From a bacterium (GTDB lineage: Bacteria > UBP15 > UBA6099): 64,000 bases of DNA. The position numbers were made by a program, and so were the translations under genes. The DNA lies in assembly GCA_029564595.1 (NCBI GenBank), contig JAKQPS010000113.1, positions 96,227-160,226 on the forward strand, read 5' to 3'. Positions within the stretch are counted from its first letter, which is position 1. Every line of letters begins with the position of its first letter. The notes below the pieces were generated by a model. That model did no database searches. It worked only from the letters and a program-made list of their open reading frames with translations, and was not told the DNA's origin. Shown piece by piece: positions 15,930-24,615 of the stretch.

Positions 15930-17435
15930 TCAAATGTCTTTTGGCGAATCTTCATGTTCGGCAAGTTCGGGAGCGCTTATCTGACGAGTCATACGCTCTA
16001 TCGGCGCTAATTCCGGAATCTCGTCTTTTGTTGAAACCCCCATGTTTTTAAATCTTCTCGCGCTCGTCAGAACATTTCTTTCGAGAGAGCCGACGGATTT
16101 GTTGTAAGACTCGACGGCCGACTCCAGACTTTTCCCCATCTTCGTCCAGTGTTCGCTCAACACCCTGATTCTATCGTAAAGCTCTATGCCCAGCTTGCTT
16201 ATCTGAACCGCGTTCTCCGCCATTACTTCCTGCTGCCAGCCGTAAGCGACCGCTTTAAGCAGGGCAATGAGAGTGGTGGGAGACGCCGGGATAACTTTTT
16301 GCAGAACGCCCTCTTCAATTATTGACGGATCGTGCTGAACAGCCGCGCTGAAAAGGCTCTCGTACGGAAGGAACATAACGACAAATTCAGGCGCGGGCTG
16401 AAACTGATCCCAGTACGCCTTTTTTCCGAGATCCGACATGTGCGCGCGCACCTGACGGGCATGGTCCCGCAGTTTTTCCGTTTTCACCGTCTCGTCCGTC
16501 GCGCCCTGCGCGTCATGATAGGAATTGAACGGAGCCTTTGCGTCCACGATGATTTTCTTCCCTCCGGGCAAATTCACAATCATGTCCGGCCTAAGCCGTC
16601 CGTCTTCCGTAGTCACGCTCTGCTGCTGCTCGAAATCGCAATGCTCCTGCATCCCGGCAAGCTCCACAACCCGCTTAAGCTGAATCTCGCCCCAGCTTCC
16701 GCGCGCTCCCGGCGACTTCAACGCATGCACCAGCCTCGACGTTTCGCCCTCCAGTTTCAACTGCGTGTCGTTCAGCGATTTCACCTGCTCCATCAATGTC
16801 GAGTACGAGCCTACTCTCTCCTTCTCCAACAGTTTTACTGACGCGTCGAACTTTTCAAGCGCGCTCGCCACAGGCTTAATCATCTCGGAAATGTTCGTCT
16901 GCCGCTGCTCAAGGTCGATCTTGGATGACTCATGAAACTTCAGCATCTCGTTCTTCGCGAGAACAAGAAATGCCTCGTTATTACATTTAAGCGCCTTGTC
17001 AGACAACGCCTCGAACGCCGCCATCAGCTTTTCCTTGGCGTCTTCGAGGGCGGCTAGTTTTTCCTCTGCCGCTTTCCTTTCACCTTCAAGTTTCGTCTCA
17101 AGCTCTTTTTTTGATTCTTTCAGGTCGGTAATAGCGTTCTGGAGCCTAAGCGTTTCATCAGTTTTTTCCGCTATTATGTTTTCGAGCGCCGGAACTCTCA
17201 AAGCGGTCTGCTCCAAAGCGGAGGTCCTTTGCATCTCTGAAGTCAGGGAGTCGCGAATCGATGAGAGTTCTTTTTCGGCCAATCCGGCGCGCTCTTCAGC
17301 TTGAGTCGAGCGCGACCGCTCGTTGTCCAGTCTTTCCTTCGCCACAGCCGCGCCAGACGCCGCCGTCGCCCTGCCCGCCGCCGCTCCGAGCGCCAACCCC
17401 ACTATTAGAAAAATCAAATAAAAAGCGATTTCCAT
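15930..17435 (-). CDS. rmuC: RmuC family protein (DNA recombination-associated nuclease-like)
   Basis: The 501-residue protein has an N-terminal membrane anchor (residues about 3-25) and a long coiled coil (about 30-200). The C-terminal RmuC domain contains GSWGEIQLKRVVELAGM, RLRPDMIVNLPGGKKIIVD and FMPYESLF-like (FLPYESLFSAA) motifs. This domain belongs to the PD-(D/E)XK-like fold. Known RmuC proteins limit inversions between short inverted repeats, but their biochemical activity is poorly defined. The start at 17435 has AGAGG a few bases upstream. It is a single gene, convergent with the acyl-CoA dehydrogenase. Confidence 0.88.
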   Translation of the reverse strand: MEIAFYLIFLIVGLALGAAAGRATAASGAAVAKERLDNERSRSTQAEERAGLAEKELSSIRDSLTSEMQRTSALEQTALRVPALENIIAEKTDETLRLQNAITDLKESKKELETKLEGERKAAEEKLAALEDAKEKLMAAFEALSDKALKCNNEAFLVLAKNEMLKFHESSKIDLEQRQTNISEMIKPVASALEKFDASVKLLEKERVGSYSTLMEQVKSLNDTQLKLEGETSRLVHALKSPGARGSWGEIQLKRVVELAGMQEHCDFEQQQSVTTEDGRLRPDMIVNLPGGKKIIVDAKAPFNSYHDAQGATDETVKTEKLRDHARQVRAHMSDLGKKAYWDQFQPAPEFVVMFLPYESLFSAAVQHDPSIIEEGVLQKVIPASPTTLIALLKAVAYGWQQEVMAENAVQISKLGIELYDRIRVLSEHWTKMGKSLESAVESYNKSVGSLERNVLTSARRFKNMGVSTKDEIPELAPIERMTRQISAPELAEHEDSPKDI

Positions 17436-17452
17436 TATCCTCTCACCTCGCA

Positions 17453-17488
17453 GGCGACATTATATCATACGGATTGCGACATTATAGA
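17453..17488. repeat. Duplicated 11-mer upstream of rmuC
   Basis: GCGACATTATA occurs at 17453-17463 and again at 17478-17488, 25 bp apart. Read on the minus strand each copy is TATAATGTCGC, a perfect -10-like hexamer. The pair sits 18-53 bp upstream of the rmuC ATG. It may be tandem promoters or a duplicated regulator site; no good -35 is visible. Confidence 0.4.
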
Positions 17489-17496
17489 CGGGCATT

Positions 17497-17532
17497 AAAA
17501 AGGCCGCCCCGGACGATTCCGGAGCGGCCTTG
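17497..17532 (-). terminator. Intrinsic terminator after the secreted-protein gene at 17557
   Basis: Read on the minus strand, AAGGCCGCTCCGG pairs with CCGGGGCGGCCTT (one mismatch) around a 6-nt loop, followed by TTTTT. It begins about 25 bp past the stop codon of the 17557-18666 gene. Confidence 0.82.
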
Positions 17533-17556
17533 AAACGCTTCTCTTTGACTTCTAAA

Positions 17557-18666
17557 TTACTTGACCTCGAAATAGGTGTCTTCGGTGAACTGGGCGGCTG
17601 TCCAGCGCGCCACATCCATCGGTCTTCCGTCAAACTTCATCGCGCCCATGTCGAGCAGAGTAACCTGAACTCCCAGCGGTATGAACTGGAGAACGCCGCT
17701 CGGATTCGCTCCTATCGACTCGATTCTGGACCATTTCGTCTTCATTATCAGGTGGTTCGTGTTCCTGCTAATGCAGGTGGTGTTCTTCGTGTCGACCGCC
17801 CACGCGCCAGCCCTCTGGTAGCCGAAGAAGCAGTCGCTGATGTAGCCCGTGCTCTCGAACTGCTTGAGAAGCGGCGAATAAGCGAACAGTCCGCCCGCTT
17901 TCAACATCGCGTCCATGCTGGTGTCTCCGCCCATCACATCGGGATTGACCATCAGCGAACCGTATATCCTGATGTCCGTCGGGGTCATCGAGCCGCCCAC
18001 AATCGTCTCTCCTGCAACCATATCAACATAAACGAACTCTTCGTCGAATCCGATCCTTAGATCGTGCAACCTTCCGAATGCGGGAAGATTCTCATCCGGG
18101 GAATCATTCAGCGCCATCTGCATCATGCAACCCCTCGGCAAGAAACTCTCGCAGCTTTTCAAATCGCCGCTGTTGACGCAGTCTCCCGCGAAATATTCCT
18201 TCGTCATTACTTCATTCTCAGCTTCCACCATGCAGGGAACCTGAATGAATATATTTCCTGAAGAGTCCATAGCGCGAACCGAGTAAACCACCTCGTCGCC
18301 GCTCTGGAAAGCCGGTAGCTGTCCAGTCCATGTCTTTCCGTTGCTTGAAGACAGCTTCACGCTCTTCCAATCCATTTCAAAGTTGGCCATGTATAGCACA
18401 TACACTTCGGATGTTTCATCGCTCGTTTTCTTCGCGTCGTTATAGATTTCGACGGTTATCGAGGTGGGCTGTCCGCCGACCGGAGCCGCCGGGTTCAGTG
18501 TGATGCTTTTCAATTCAGGGGGGAACCTTGTGTCCAGCCTGTCCTGCACGATCTCCTGCGCGTCCGCAGGCAGGATGCTCAGGTCAAGCTCCTGAGCGGG
18601 AGCCGCAACGGCCATAATCATCACTGATGCCGCCGCCGCCGCCAACTGTTTCACTAATTTCTTCAT
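17557..18666 (-). CDS. Secreted protein of unknown function with Ig-like and DOMON/CBM9-like regions
   Basis: 369 residues with a clear Sec signal peptide (VMIMAVAAPAQE, cut near residue 25). After it, residues about 50-145 look like an immunoglobulin or Y_Y_Y-type beta sandwich (LNPAAPVGGQPTSITVEIYN, ending VVYSVRAMDSSGN). A cysteine-containing stretch (residues about 148-185) follows. The C-terminal half contains LRIGFDEEFVYVDM, reminiscent of DOMON/CBM9-like beta sandwiches. No catalytic motif is recognisable. A consensus AGGAGGAGGA ribosome site precedes the ATG, a good promoter is upstream and a strong terminator follows. It therefore looks monocistronic and well expressed. A carbohydrate-binding or surface role is only inferred. 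Confidence 0.72.
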   Translation of the reverse strand: MKKLVKQLAAAAASVMIMAVAAPAQELDLSILPADAQEIVQDRLDTRFPPELKSITLNPAAPVGGQPTSITVEIYNDAKKTSDETSEVYVLYMANFEMDWKSVKLSSSNGKTWTGQLPAFQSGDEVVYSVRAMDSSGNIFIQVPCMVEAENEVMTKEYFAGDCVNSGDLKSCESFLPRGCMMQMALNDSPDENLPAFGRLHDLRIGFDEEFVYVDMVAGETIVGGSMTPTDIRIYGSLMVNPDVMGGDTSMDAMLKAGGLFAYSPLLKQFESTGYISDCFFGYQRAGAWAVDTKNTTCISRNTNHLIMKTKWSRIESIGANPSGVLQFIPLGVQVTLLDMGAMKFDGRPMDVARWTAAQFTEDTYFEVK

Positions 18667-18696
18667 ATCTCCTCCTCCTTTTTAATTTCGTTGTGC

Positions 18697-18726
18697 ATTA
18701 TACATACCATGCTTCAAAATTGTAAA
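18697..18726 (-). promoter_or_regulatory. Putative sigma-70-type promoter of the 17557-18666 gene
   Basis: On the minus strand, TTTACA (18721-18726) is followed by an 18-bp spacer and TATAAT (18697-18702). The -10 lies about 31 bp upstream of the ATG, leaving room for the AGGAGG site. The rest of the 180-bp spacer is AT-rich without other clear signals. Confidence 0.55.
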
Positions 18727-18846
18727 GTCATTTTTGCCCAAAACCTTACACATTTTCCATAAAATCATTTAGCCGCGCGGCAATTTCCTTCCGGATTTCT
18801 TACATTATTATTCGAACCACCCGGAATACTTAGGAGAAAATAATTA

Positions 18847-20583
18847 CTATTTATAAGAACTTTTCGAGAGCTTATATATTTTTATCTCCGGCCCTAGTCC
18901 CGCCTTTGGAGAAGATGAAAATTCCTTTAATAGTTCGGCTTTTTCATCCAGAGACCGATAAAATGCGACAGCTTCGGGATAAAAATCCTCCGCCGCAAAG
19001 AATCTTTCGTAAATATGACCGCTAACGACGATATACTCGAATCCTTCGCGCTCGTAAATTTCAATCGGATACTCCGCCAGTGAAAAAGAAGAAGTCAACC
19101 TGTATTTTGGTTCGATTTTTTCAAGCGCGGCCAGATGGTACTTTTTGGGTGAATTTTTTTCCGCGTCCGACGGACTCCGGGTGTCATACGCAGGAAGCGG
19201 AACCGCGCCTGCCACTCGTTCATTAGCCATCCTGTCCTTCAACTCCTGAGCGCCCAACAGTGATTCGGGAGTCGGGGCAAGCAGAGGCCCTCCATATTCC
19301 ACTGCAACCGCCGCTCCTGTCGGAACGTTCTCTTCAATCCACTCGCGAGCCAGCGTGCGGGTGTCTTTCGCTAAAAACAAAGTGTTTTGTGCGATAACTG
19401 TTTTTAGAGGCAGCGCCATAATAGCGACCGCCGCCAGCGCTGCTAGCTCCCGCCTTCTTGCTTTGAATATTCCCGAAGCCGCATCGAGAGCCGTCGCCGC
19501 AAGAAAACACAAAGCCGGAAGCGCGCCAAGCCAATGTCTTGAGAAGCCGAACTGCGAGAACTGTCCGTTTATCGCGTAAAAAACCGCTATGTAACAAAGG
19601 AAAACGAGTTCATGAGGTCTGCGGCGCATTGCCGCGTATATTATTCCGCAGCCCGACGCGGCCAGCAGCGGAATTCCCATTCCATCTTTTAAATATACGA
19701 CAATCGAATGCAGCCACATGTTTACCGGCGTTTCCATCCCGAACCAGCCGTCGTTCATCAGGGTCTTTTGAATATTGATGTCGCCGATGAAGCTTTTAAA
19801 ATCAAGAACGCTGTACGGCGCGCCTGCCAGATAAGCCGCCCCGAAAGCGAAAAACATCGCAAATGGAGCGATTGAAAACAGCGTTCCCGCCTTCGACCCG
19901 CTCTTTGCGCGCATAGCAAAAATTAAGTGGGCGAAAAGCATCGTCGCAAGAAGTTGGGCGGCGGTGTATTTGGTTGCGGTTCCCAACCCCGCTACAATCC
20001 CGCAAAATACGTAGTTGCGAAGTCCGCCTTCTGTTGCCAGCCGCGCCGCAAGATATAGGGCAAGAGTCATGAAAAACGTAAGCGGAATATCCGTAATCGC
20101 AAAATGAGACTGTTCCACATGCAACGGGGTCAGAGCCAAGAAGAACGCCGCAAGAAGCCCCGCGCGCTTGTTTACAAACCTCGCGCCGGCCGCCGCCGCG
20201 ACATACGCCGCGCCCGCCCCGAACGCTGCTGCCGTCACTCGCGCGATTAAATAAAACATTGTCGGGTCTATAAAATACTGAATCCCGAAATCTGCCGCCG
20301 ACGGAAAAAAACCGAACACATGCCCGACGATATACGCCGCGCCGTATAAACCGAACAGCAGATACATGAAAAATGCCGGATAATAAAAGAAATGCGGGTT
20401 AAAATCCCCCGATCCGAACCTGATCGCGTGTGAAACTACATGTACCTCGTCCAAATGCAACTGGTCGGGAAGGCCATACCTGATTCCGTGAACGCGGACG
20501 ACAAAAGCGATAAGCATTACAAGCGACAACGCCGCGTTTTCCTCGAACCATTTTAAAAAACGCTTCAACCTGTGATTCTCCAT
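18847..20583 (-). CDS. Integral membrane glycosyltransferase (ArnT/PMT, GT-C fold)
   Basis: About 578 residues with many membrane segments. Residues near 40-50 carry LPDQLHLDEVH, the Asp-Glu pair of the first periplasmic loop that is catalytic in GT-C enzymes such as PMT and ArnT. FFYYPAFFMYLLFGLY and ARFVNKRAGLLAAFFLALTPLHVEQSHFA (in part) match the dolichyl-phosphate-mannosyltransferase family. It should transfer a sugar from a polyprenyl-phosphate carrier to a protein or lipid on the outer face of the inner membrane; the acceptor is unknown. I chose ATG 20583; a TTG at 20619 would add 12 residues. It is divergent from a methyltransferase gene. Confidence 0.82.
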   Translation of the reverse strand: MENHRLKRFLKWFEENAALSLVMLIAFVVRVHGIRYGLPDQLHLDEVHVVSHAIRFGSGDFNPHFFYYPAFFMYLLFGLYGAAYIVGHVFGFFPSAADFGIQYFIDPTMFYLIARVTAAAFGAGAAYVAAAAGARFVNKRAGLLAAFFLALTPLHVEQSHFAITDIPLTFFMTLALYLAARLATEGGLRNYVFCGIVAGLGTATKYTAAQLLATMLFAHLIFAMRAKSGSKAGTLFSIAPFAMFFAFGAAYLAGAPYSVLDFKSFIGDINIQKTLMNDGWFGMETPVNMWLHSIVVYLKDGMGIPLLAASGCGIIYAAMRRRPHELVFLCYIAVFYAINGQFSQFGFSRHWLGALPALCFLAATALDAASGIFKARRRELAALAAVAIMALPLKTVIAQNTLFLAKDTRTLAREWIEENVPTGAAVAVEYGGPLLAPTPESLLGAQELKDRMANERVAGAVPLPAYDTRSPSDAEKNSPKKYHLAALEKIEPKYRLTSSFSLAEYPIEIYEREGFEYIVVSGHIYERFFAAEDFYPEAVAFYRSLDEKAELLKEFSSSPKAGLGPEIKIYKLSKSSYK

Positions 20584-20760
20584 AAATGAGCAACGGCTTT
20601 CATCTACCGTCGCAATCAATTCAGCGCCCCGCCACTCTTTCCATTTTATTTTATGCCATTTCTCCGCAAGATGGAAACGGGTTTATTTTCAAACTCGTTA
20701 TTTGAAACAATAATAATCAATATAATCATATTATCGCGGCGACGGACGCGAACCACGAAT

Positions 20761-21765
20761 ATGAACGATAATTGCGAAGACAGAAAACACGGGACTGAAA
20801 ACGGAGTCGAGCTTGTTCACGCCGATTGTGATCTCTGCGGCTCCGCTGAGAGCAGTCCTCTATATAAAAAGGACGGCTTATACATAGTTAGATGCGACGG
20901 GTGCGGATTGTCGCGAGTCAATCCCAGACCCACCGAAAAATACCTGAAAGATGAAGTCTATAATGAGGGATATTTCAACGCCGAGAAAGGCTTCGGCATA
21001 GAGAACGCTTTCGGGAAAGAAGCTGGCGGGGACAATTCTAGAGCGGAAAGAATTTTCAAGCGCATCGAAAAGCTGGTTGCGCCGGGAAGGATGATTGACA
21101 TCGGATGCGCTTCCGGCGTTTTTATGAGAGAAGGGCGTCGCCGCGGCTGGTCAGTCCGGGGCGTTGAGATTTCCGAATACGCCGCCGAGCAGACTCGAAA
21201 AAGATTCGACCTTGATGTGTCATCATGCGATTTCATTCAAGCCGACCTTCCCGCCTGCGAATTCGACCTTGTGCTGATGATGGACCTTATCGAGCATCTT
21301 CCGTCGCCCGGAAAAGGCGTCCGTAAAGCCTATGAAATACTGAAGCCCGGCGGACTTCTGGTCGTTGAGACGCCTAATCTTGATGGAGCGGCGGCCAGAG
21401 TCCTCGGAGTCGAGTGGGGGCTTATCGCCCCTCTGCACCACCTTTATTATTTCACGCCCGCCACCCTGAAAAGACTAGTTTCGGAATGCGGATTCAACAT
21501 CGCGTCCGTCGAATTTCCGTTCTGGGGGCTTTCCGATCTTATCTTTTCAGCCGGCTCTTTCAAAAAAGCCGGTCTGCCGATAGGCGAAAAACAAAAGCAT
21601 ATCGCTAGAACCAAACTTCGGTTTGCAAGAGACGCCGCGCGCTTAGCGGCCAACGCCGTCGATCGCGCCCTGCTCTCTCCTTTCACCCGCTCTTCAAACG
21701 GAAACTCCATCAGCATGATTTGCGTCAAGCCGATGAATCATTCATCCGGAGAGAATCACAAATGA
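20761..21765 (+). CDS. Class I SAM-dependent methyltransferase with N-terminal zinc-ribbon
   Basis: About 334 residues. A cysteine-rich head (CDLCGSAES, then CDGCGLSRVNPRP) resembles the zinc-binding segment common in sugar and small-molecule C-methyltransferases. The SAM-binding motif is MIDIGCASGVFM, and LVLMMDLIEHLPSPGKG plus LKPGGLLVVETPN follow, as in Methyltransf_23 proteins. These often modify glycans or lipids of the envelope, which would fit the adjacent glycosyltransferase. ATG 20761 is used because upstream codons are hydrophobic, Arg-rich and probably not translated. It overlaps the next gene by the ATGA at 21762. Confidence 0.82.
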   Translation: MNDNCEDRKHGTENGVELVHADCDLCGSAESSPLYKKDGLYIVRCDGCGLSRVNPRPTEKYLKDEVYNEGYFNAEKGFGIENAFGKEAGGDNSRAERIFKRIEKLVAPGRMIDIGCASGVFMREGRRRGWSVRGVEISEYAAEQTRKRFDLDVSSCDFIQADLPACEFDLVLMMDLIEHLPSPGKGVRKAYEILKPGGLLVVETPNLDGAAARVLGVEWGLIAPLHHLYYFTPATLKRLVSECGFNIASVEFPFWGLSDLIFSAGSFKKAGLPIGEKQKHIARTKLRFARDAARLAANAVDRALLSPFTRSSNGNSISMICVKPMNHSSGENHK

Positions 21766-22571
21766 GCAAAAAAAACTTCAAACCTTATGTTTTCTTTTCC
21801 GATCTTCACATCGACAGATGGGACAGATTGAAAAAAGAGCGTTTTTTCGAGTTCATTGAGCGGGTCGAAGAAACGGCGGCGGGGGTTTACATATTGGGAG
21901 ATATTTTTGATTTCCCGGCGCTGAAAGGCGATTCCATCTGGCCGAGGCATAAAGACACCGTAAATCGCATTCTCGGCCTATCCCGCGCCGGTTTGCCGGT
22001 CAACTACCTTATCGGCAATCACGACATTTCCCTCAGGGGCATTGAAATCGAAGAGGTTAACTTCAGGCTGACATATCCGGACAACAAGCATCCTTTCGAG
22101 GTCGAACTGTTCGGAAAAAAGGTTTATATGGAGCACGGGCATTATTACGACCCGCTCTTTCTGGAACATATATACGACGCGGTGGACTTTTTGAGAGCAG
22201 TGACGGGGAAAGCGGTTGACCAGAGCGCGACCGACTTTCTGCGAGACGTGGTAAGAATTTTTCAGAGGAAACCGAAACACGACGCCGAAAAAGCGGCTAC
22301 GAAAGAAAAAACAGAGGTCGGAGTGCCGGAAAGATTCCTCAAGCTGTGGGAGGAAGCGGCCGAACAACTTCTCAAAAAACGCAGATGCGACATAGCAATG
22401 TTCGGCCACACGCACGGCCCCGCCCTGTCACGAATGCTCGGCGGGCCTCAGTTCTATGTCAACACCGGAGACTGGGTGACGCATTCCACATACGTCGAGA
22501 TGACGGAAACCTCAATCTCTCTTATGGACTGGATAGAAGGCGCGACAATAAGACAAGAGAAACTTGATTGA
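21762..22571 (+). CDS. Calcineurin-like metallophosphoesterase, LpxH-like
   Basis: 269 residues with the five metallophosphoesterase blocks: FSDLHIDRW, LGDIFDFPA, IGNHDISL, MEHGHYYDP and FGHTHGPAL. The HGH block and the spacing resemble UDP-2,3-diacylglucosamine pyrophosphatases (LpxH), which make lipid X in lipid A synthesis. Because kdsA and lpxK are elsewhere in this window, an LpxH role is plausible, but other cytosolic phosphoesterases share the pattern. It has no signal peptide. It is translationally coupled to the methyltransferase (4-bp overlap). It ends 6 bp from the convergent SpoIIE-type gene, with no terminator between them. Confidence 0.82.
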   Translation: MSKKNFKPYVFFSDLHIDRWDRLKKERFFEFIERVEETAAGVYILGDIFDFPALKGDSIWPRHKDTVNRILGLSRAGLPVNYLIGNHDISLRGIEIEEVNFRLTYPDNKHPFEVELFGKKVYMEHGHYYDPLFLEHIYDAVDFLRAVTGKAVDQSATDFLRDVVRIFQRKPKHDAEKAATKEKTEVGVPERFLKLWEEAAEQLLKKRRCDIAMFGHTHGPALSRMLGGPQFYVNTGDWVTHSTYVEMTETSISLMDWIEGATIRQEKLD

Positions 22572-22577
22572 CAGGAA

Positions 22578-23825
22578 TCATTTTTTTAGAGACGCGCCTG
22601 AACTGCGCGACGTCTTTTTATCCGCGTAATCGCAACGCGAGAACTCGCATAAAAGAATCGCGATATCGTCCGTAATAGGCTGTCTGCCCGCGAATTTTTT
22701 CACGTTTCTGTGCAGTGTTCCGACGATATCCTTCTCGCCGCGCGCGCTTAGAGCCTTGAAGTTATCAACAAACCTTCTGTCTCCGTACATCCTTTTCTTT
22801 GAGTCTTTCTGCTCGCTGCAACCGTCCGTGAAAAGCAACAGCTTGTCGCCCGGCCTAACCTGCGTCTTGCCTTCGACGTACTCCGTGCCAACGCGGATGC
22901 CGATCGGCATGTTTCCCGGCTGCAGAGGGCTTGCGCGGAATTTGTCGCACCTCAAAAGAACAGGTCTGGGAAGCCCGAACTGGGTGTAGTTCATCTCCAG
23001 CGTCGATATGTCAACTATCCCGTAAAAACCCGCGACGAAGAAGCCTTCCGGCATCAGCGGGATGAGTTCCTTGTTCATCTTGCCTATGACTTCCGAGGTG
23101 GAAAGCCGGCCCTCGGCGATGAAGTTAAGGTTCATTTTCACTTCTAAGGCTATCATCGCGGAAGTGATCCCGTGACCCATAACGTCTGCGACGAATATCC
23201 CCACATGGCCTTTCCCTATTCTGCTTACGGAGAAGAAATCGCCGCCAAGATGCAGAGATTGCTCGTACACGTGCGAGAATCTCATTCCGGGTATTCTGGG
23301 ATATTTCTTCTCGACCAGATGCTTCTGGAATTTGCCGGCATGATACATTTCCCGCTCTATAGTATTGAGGGACTTCATCAACTGCTTGCTGGTTTCCATC
23401 AACTCGGATGTTTTCTCGTTCACTTTCTTCTCTAGGGCGCGTTCCCTGTGCCTGATCAAATCCTTGACGGATATGATTCCTTTCATGCTTCCGTTTTCGT
23501 CCGTGACGATAAGGTGTCTGAAATCGCCGCTCATCATAATCTCATGGGCGTCGTCGAGGCTGCTTCCTGAGCCGACTGACACAATGTCGCGCGTAACAAC
23601 CTCGCCCACCGGCAGAGAGGCCGGATCAAGATTCTTAAGAACTATCTTGCTGAACAAATCTCTGTCGGTGAATATGCCCAACGGTCTGTCGTCGCCGTTG
23701 GTCACGACGATAGAGCCGACGCCGCGCACGGCCATCATCCTCATCGCTTCGAGCGTGGATACGTCAGGCCGAGCGGTTAGAACATCCGCGCTCATAACTT
23801 CGTCCACAAGTATCGCTCCGGGCAT
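22578..23825 (-). CDS. CBS-domain PP2C/SpoIIE-type serine phosphatase
   Basis: 415 residues. Two CBS motifs fill about residues 8-130 (VGSIVVTNGDDRPLGIFTDRD and FRHLIVTDENGSMKGIISVKD). A helical linker (RERALEKKVNEKTSELMET) leads to a SpoIIE/RsbU phosphatase domain with LGGDFFSV, VGIFVADVMGHGITSA and LLLFTDGCSE, which hold the metal-binding aspartates. RsbU-type phosphatases dephosphorylate STAS antagonists in partner-switching systems. The CBS pair suggests control by adenine nucleotides or another ligand (inference). GGGAGG precedes the ATG by 11 nt. Several STAS substrates are encoded in this window, the nearest at 24099. Confidence 0.9.
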   Translation of the reverse strand: MPGAILVDEVMSADVLTARPDVSTLEAMRMMAVRGVGSIVVTNGDDRPLGIFTDRDLFSKIVLKNLDPASLPVGEVVTRDIVSVGSGSSLDDAHEIMMSGDFRHLIVTDENGSMKGIISVKDLIRHRERALEKKVNEKTSELMETSKQLMKSLNTIEREMYHAGKFQKHLVEKKYPRIPGMRFSHVYEQSLHLGGDFFSVSRIGKGHVGIFVADVMGHGITSAMIALEVKMNLNFIAEGRLSTSEVIGKMNKELIPLMPEGFFVAGFYGIVDISTLEMNYTQFGLPRPVLLRCDKFRASPLQPGNMPIGIRVGTEYVEGKTQVRPGDKLLLFTDGCSEQKDSKKRMYGDRRFVDNFKALSARGEKDIVGTLHRNVKKFAGRQPITDDIAILLCEFSRCDYADKKTSRSSGASLKK

Positions 23826-23956
23826 ATATCAGACGGCCTCCCGCCGCGCGACTAGTTTACCACAGATTCAAAAACAGAGGCAACGCTGAAACTAAACCGT
23901 AGCTTGAATATCAATATTACCGCTTGCTGCAATGAGCGCTTTTATTTAAAATGGGT

Positions 23957-24003
23957 TCCCGCTTTCGCGGGAATGACGGCAAATAAGAGGAATGACGGCA
24001 AAA
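23957..24003. repeat. Small hairpin plus tandem GAATGACGGCAAA
   Basis: TCCCGCTTTCGCGGGA (6-bp stem) at 23957-23972 runs into GAATGACGGCAAA at 23971-23983, repeated at 23991-24003. This is the look of the short palindromic repeats scattered in many bacterial genomes. It lies in the 270-bp gap between the phosphatase and the STAS gene; no gene is visible there. Confidence 0.6.
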
Positions 24004-24098
24004 GCAATGACTAAAAAGTAGGAATAACAGAAGTTATGGGAATTATGGTTATAGGATTTTTGCGCTTTTGGAATTAATCAACAAGATAGTTTCGCGGA

Positions 24099-24473
24099 TT
24101 AATGCACTGTCGAATCGTCGCTATGGAAACTTCCGACAGCCGCTTCTTCGGTTTTCATGATTGAAAAAACATCGGTCAGGTTCATAACTGAAAAGACGTT
24201 AAGATTCCTAGGCGTTATGCCAATAATACGAAGGCCGCCCTTGATGGGATTGATTATCTTCTGGGCGTATATGAGAGAGCCGACCCCGGTGCTGTCTATG
24301 AATCCGACATCCGACAGGTTCAGGACGATCTTCTGATGTCCGAAGTTTACAAGAGAGTCCAGCCTGACTTTCAAAGTCGGAGCGGACTGTGTGTCGAGAT
24401 TGCCTCGAACGTCGAGCACTACCACGTCGCCTTGGCTTCTCTCCTCCAGTTTGAATTCCATGCTATTATCCAC
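24099..24473 (-). CDS. STAS-domain anti-sigma factor antagonist
   Basis: About 124 residues, the size of SpoIIAA/RsbV proteins. It has VVVLDVRGNLDTQSAP and the phosphorylation loop VGFIDSTGVGSL, where the Ser after Asp is the expected switch residue. Antagonists of this family, when dephosphorylated, bind an anti-sigma kinase and free its partner. The GTG at 24473 has GGGAG 6 nt upstream; an ATG four codons later is the alternative. It is probably a substrate of the CBS-SpoIIE phosphatase just downstream (inference from proximity and family). Confidence 0.88.
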   Translation of the reverse strand: MDNSMEFKLEERSQGDVVVLDVRGNLDTQSAPTLKVRLDSLVNFGHQKIVLNLSDVGFIDSTGVGSLIYAQKIINPIKGGLRIIGITPRNLNVFSVMNLTDVFSIMKTEEAAVGSFHSDDSTVH

Positions 24474-24615
24474 GTTCCGCTCCCATTGCCTCGCAAAGCT
24501 ATTATACCTTCAACGCCAGTTTGTCCACAACACGCAGGATGATTTTGAGATTCCTGCCTGAAGTTATGCGTTGCTGATTCGTATGGTAGAATATCCGCTG
24601 GACGGAAACACGGAC

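Noticed and set aside
23957-24003. Hairpin TCCCGC/GCGGGA as terminator of the STAS gene at 24099
   Set aside because: No T-run on the minus strand and part of a repeated GAATGACGGCAAA context; better read as a small dispersed repeat.
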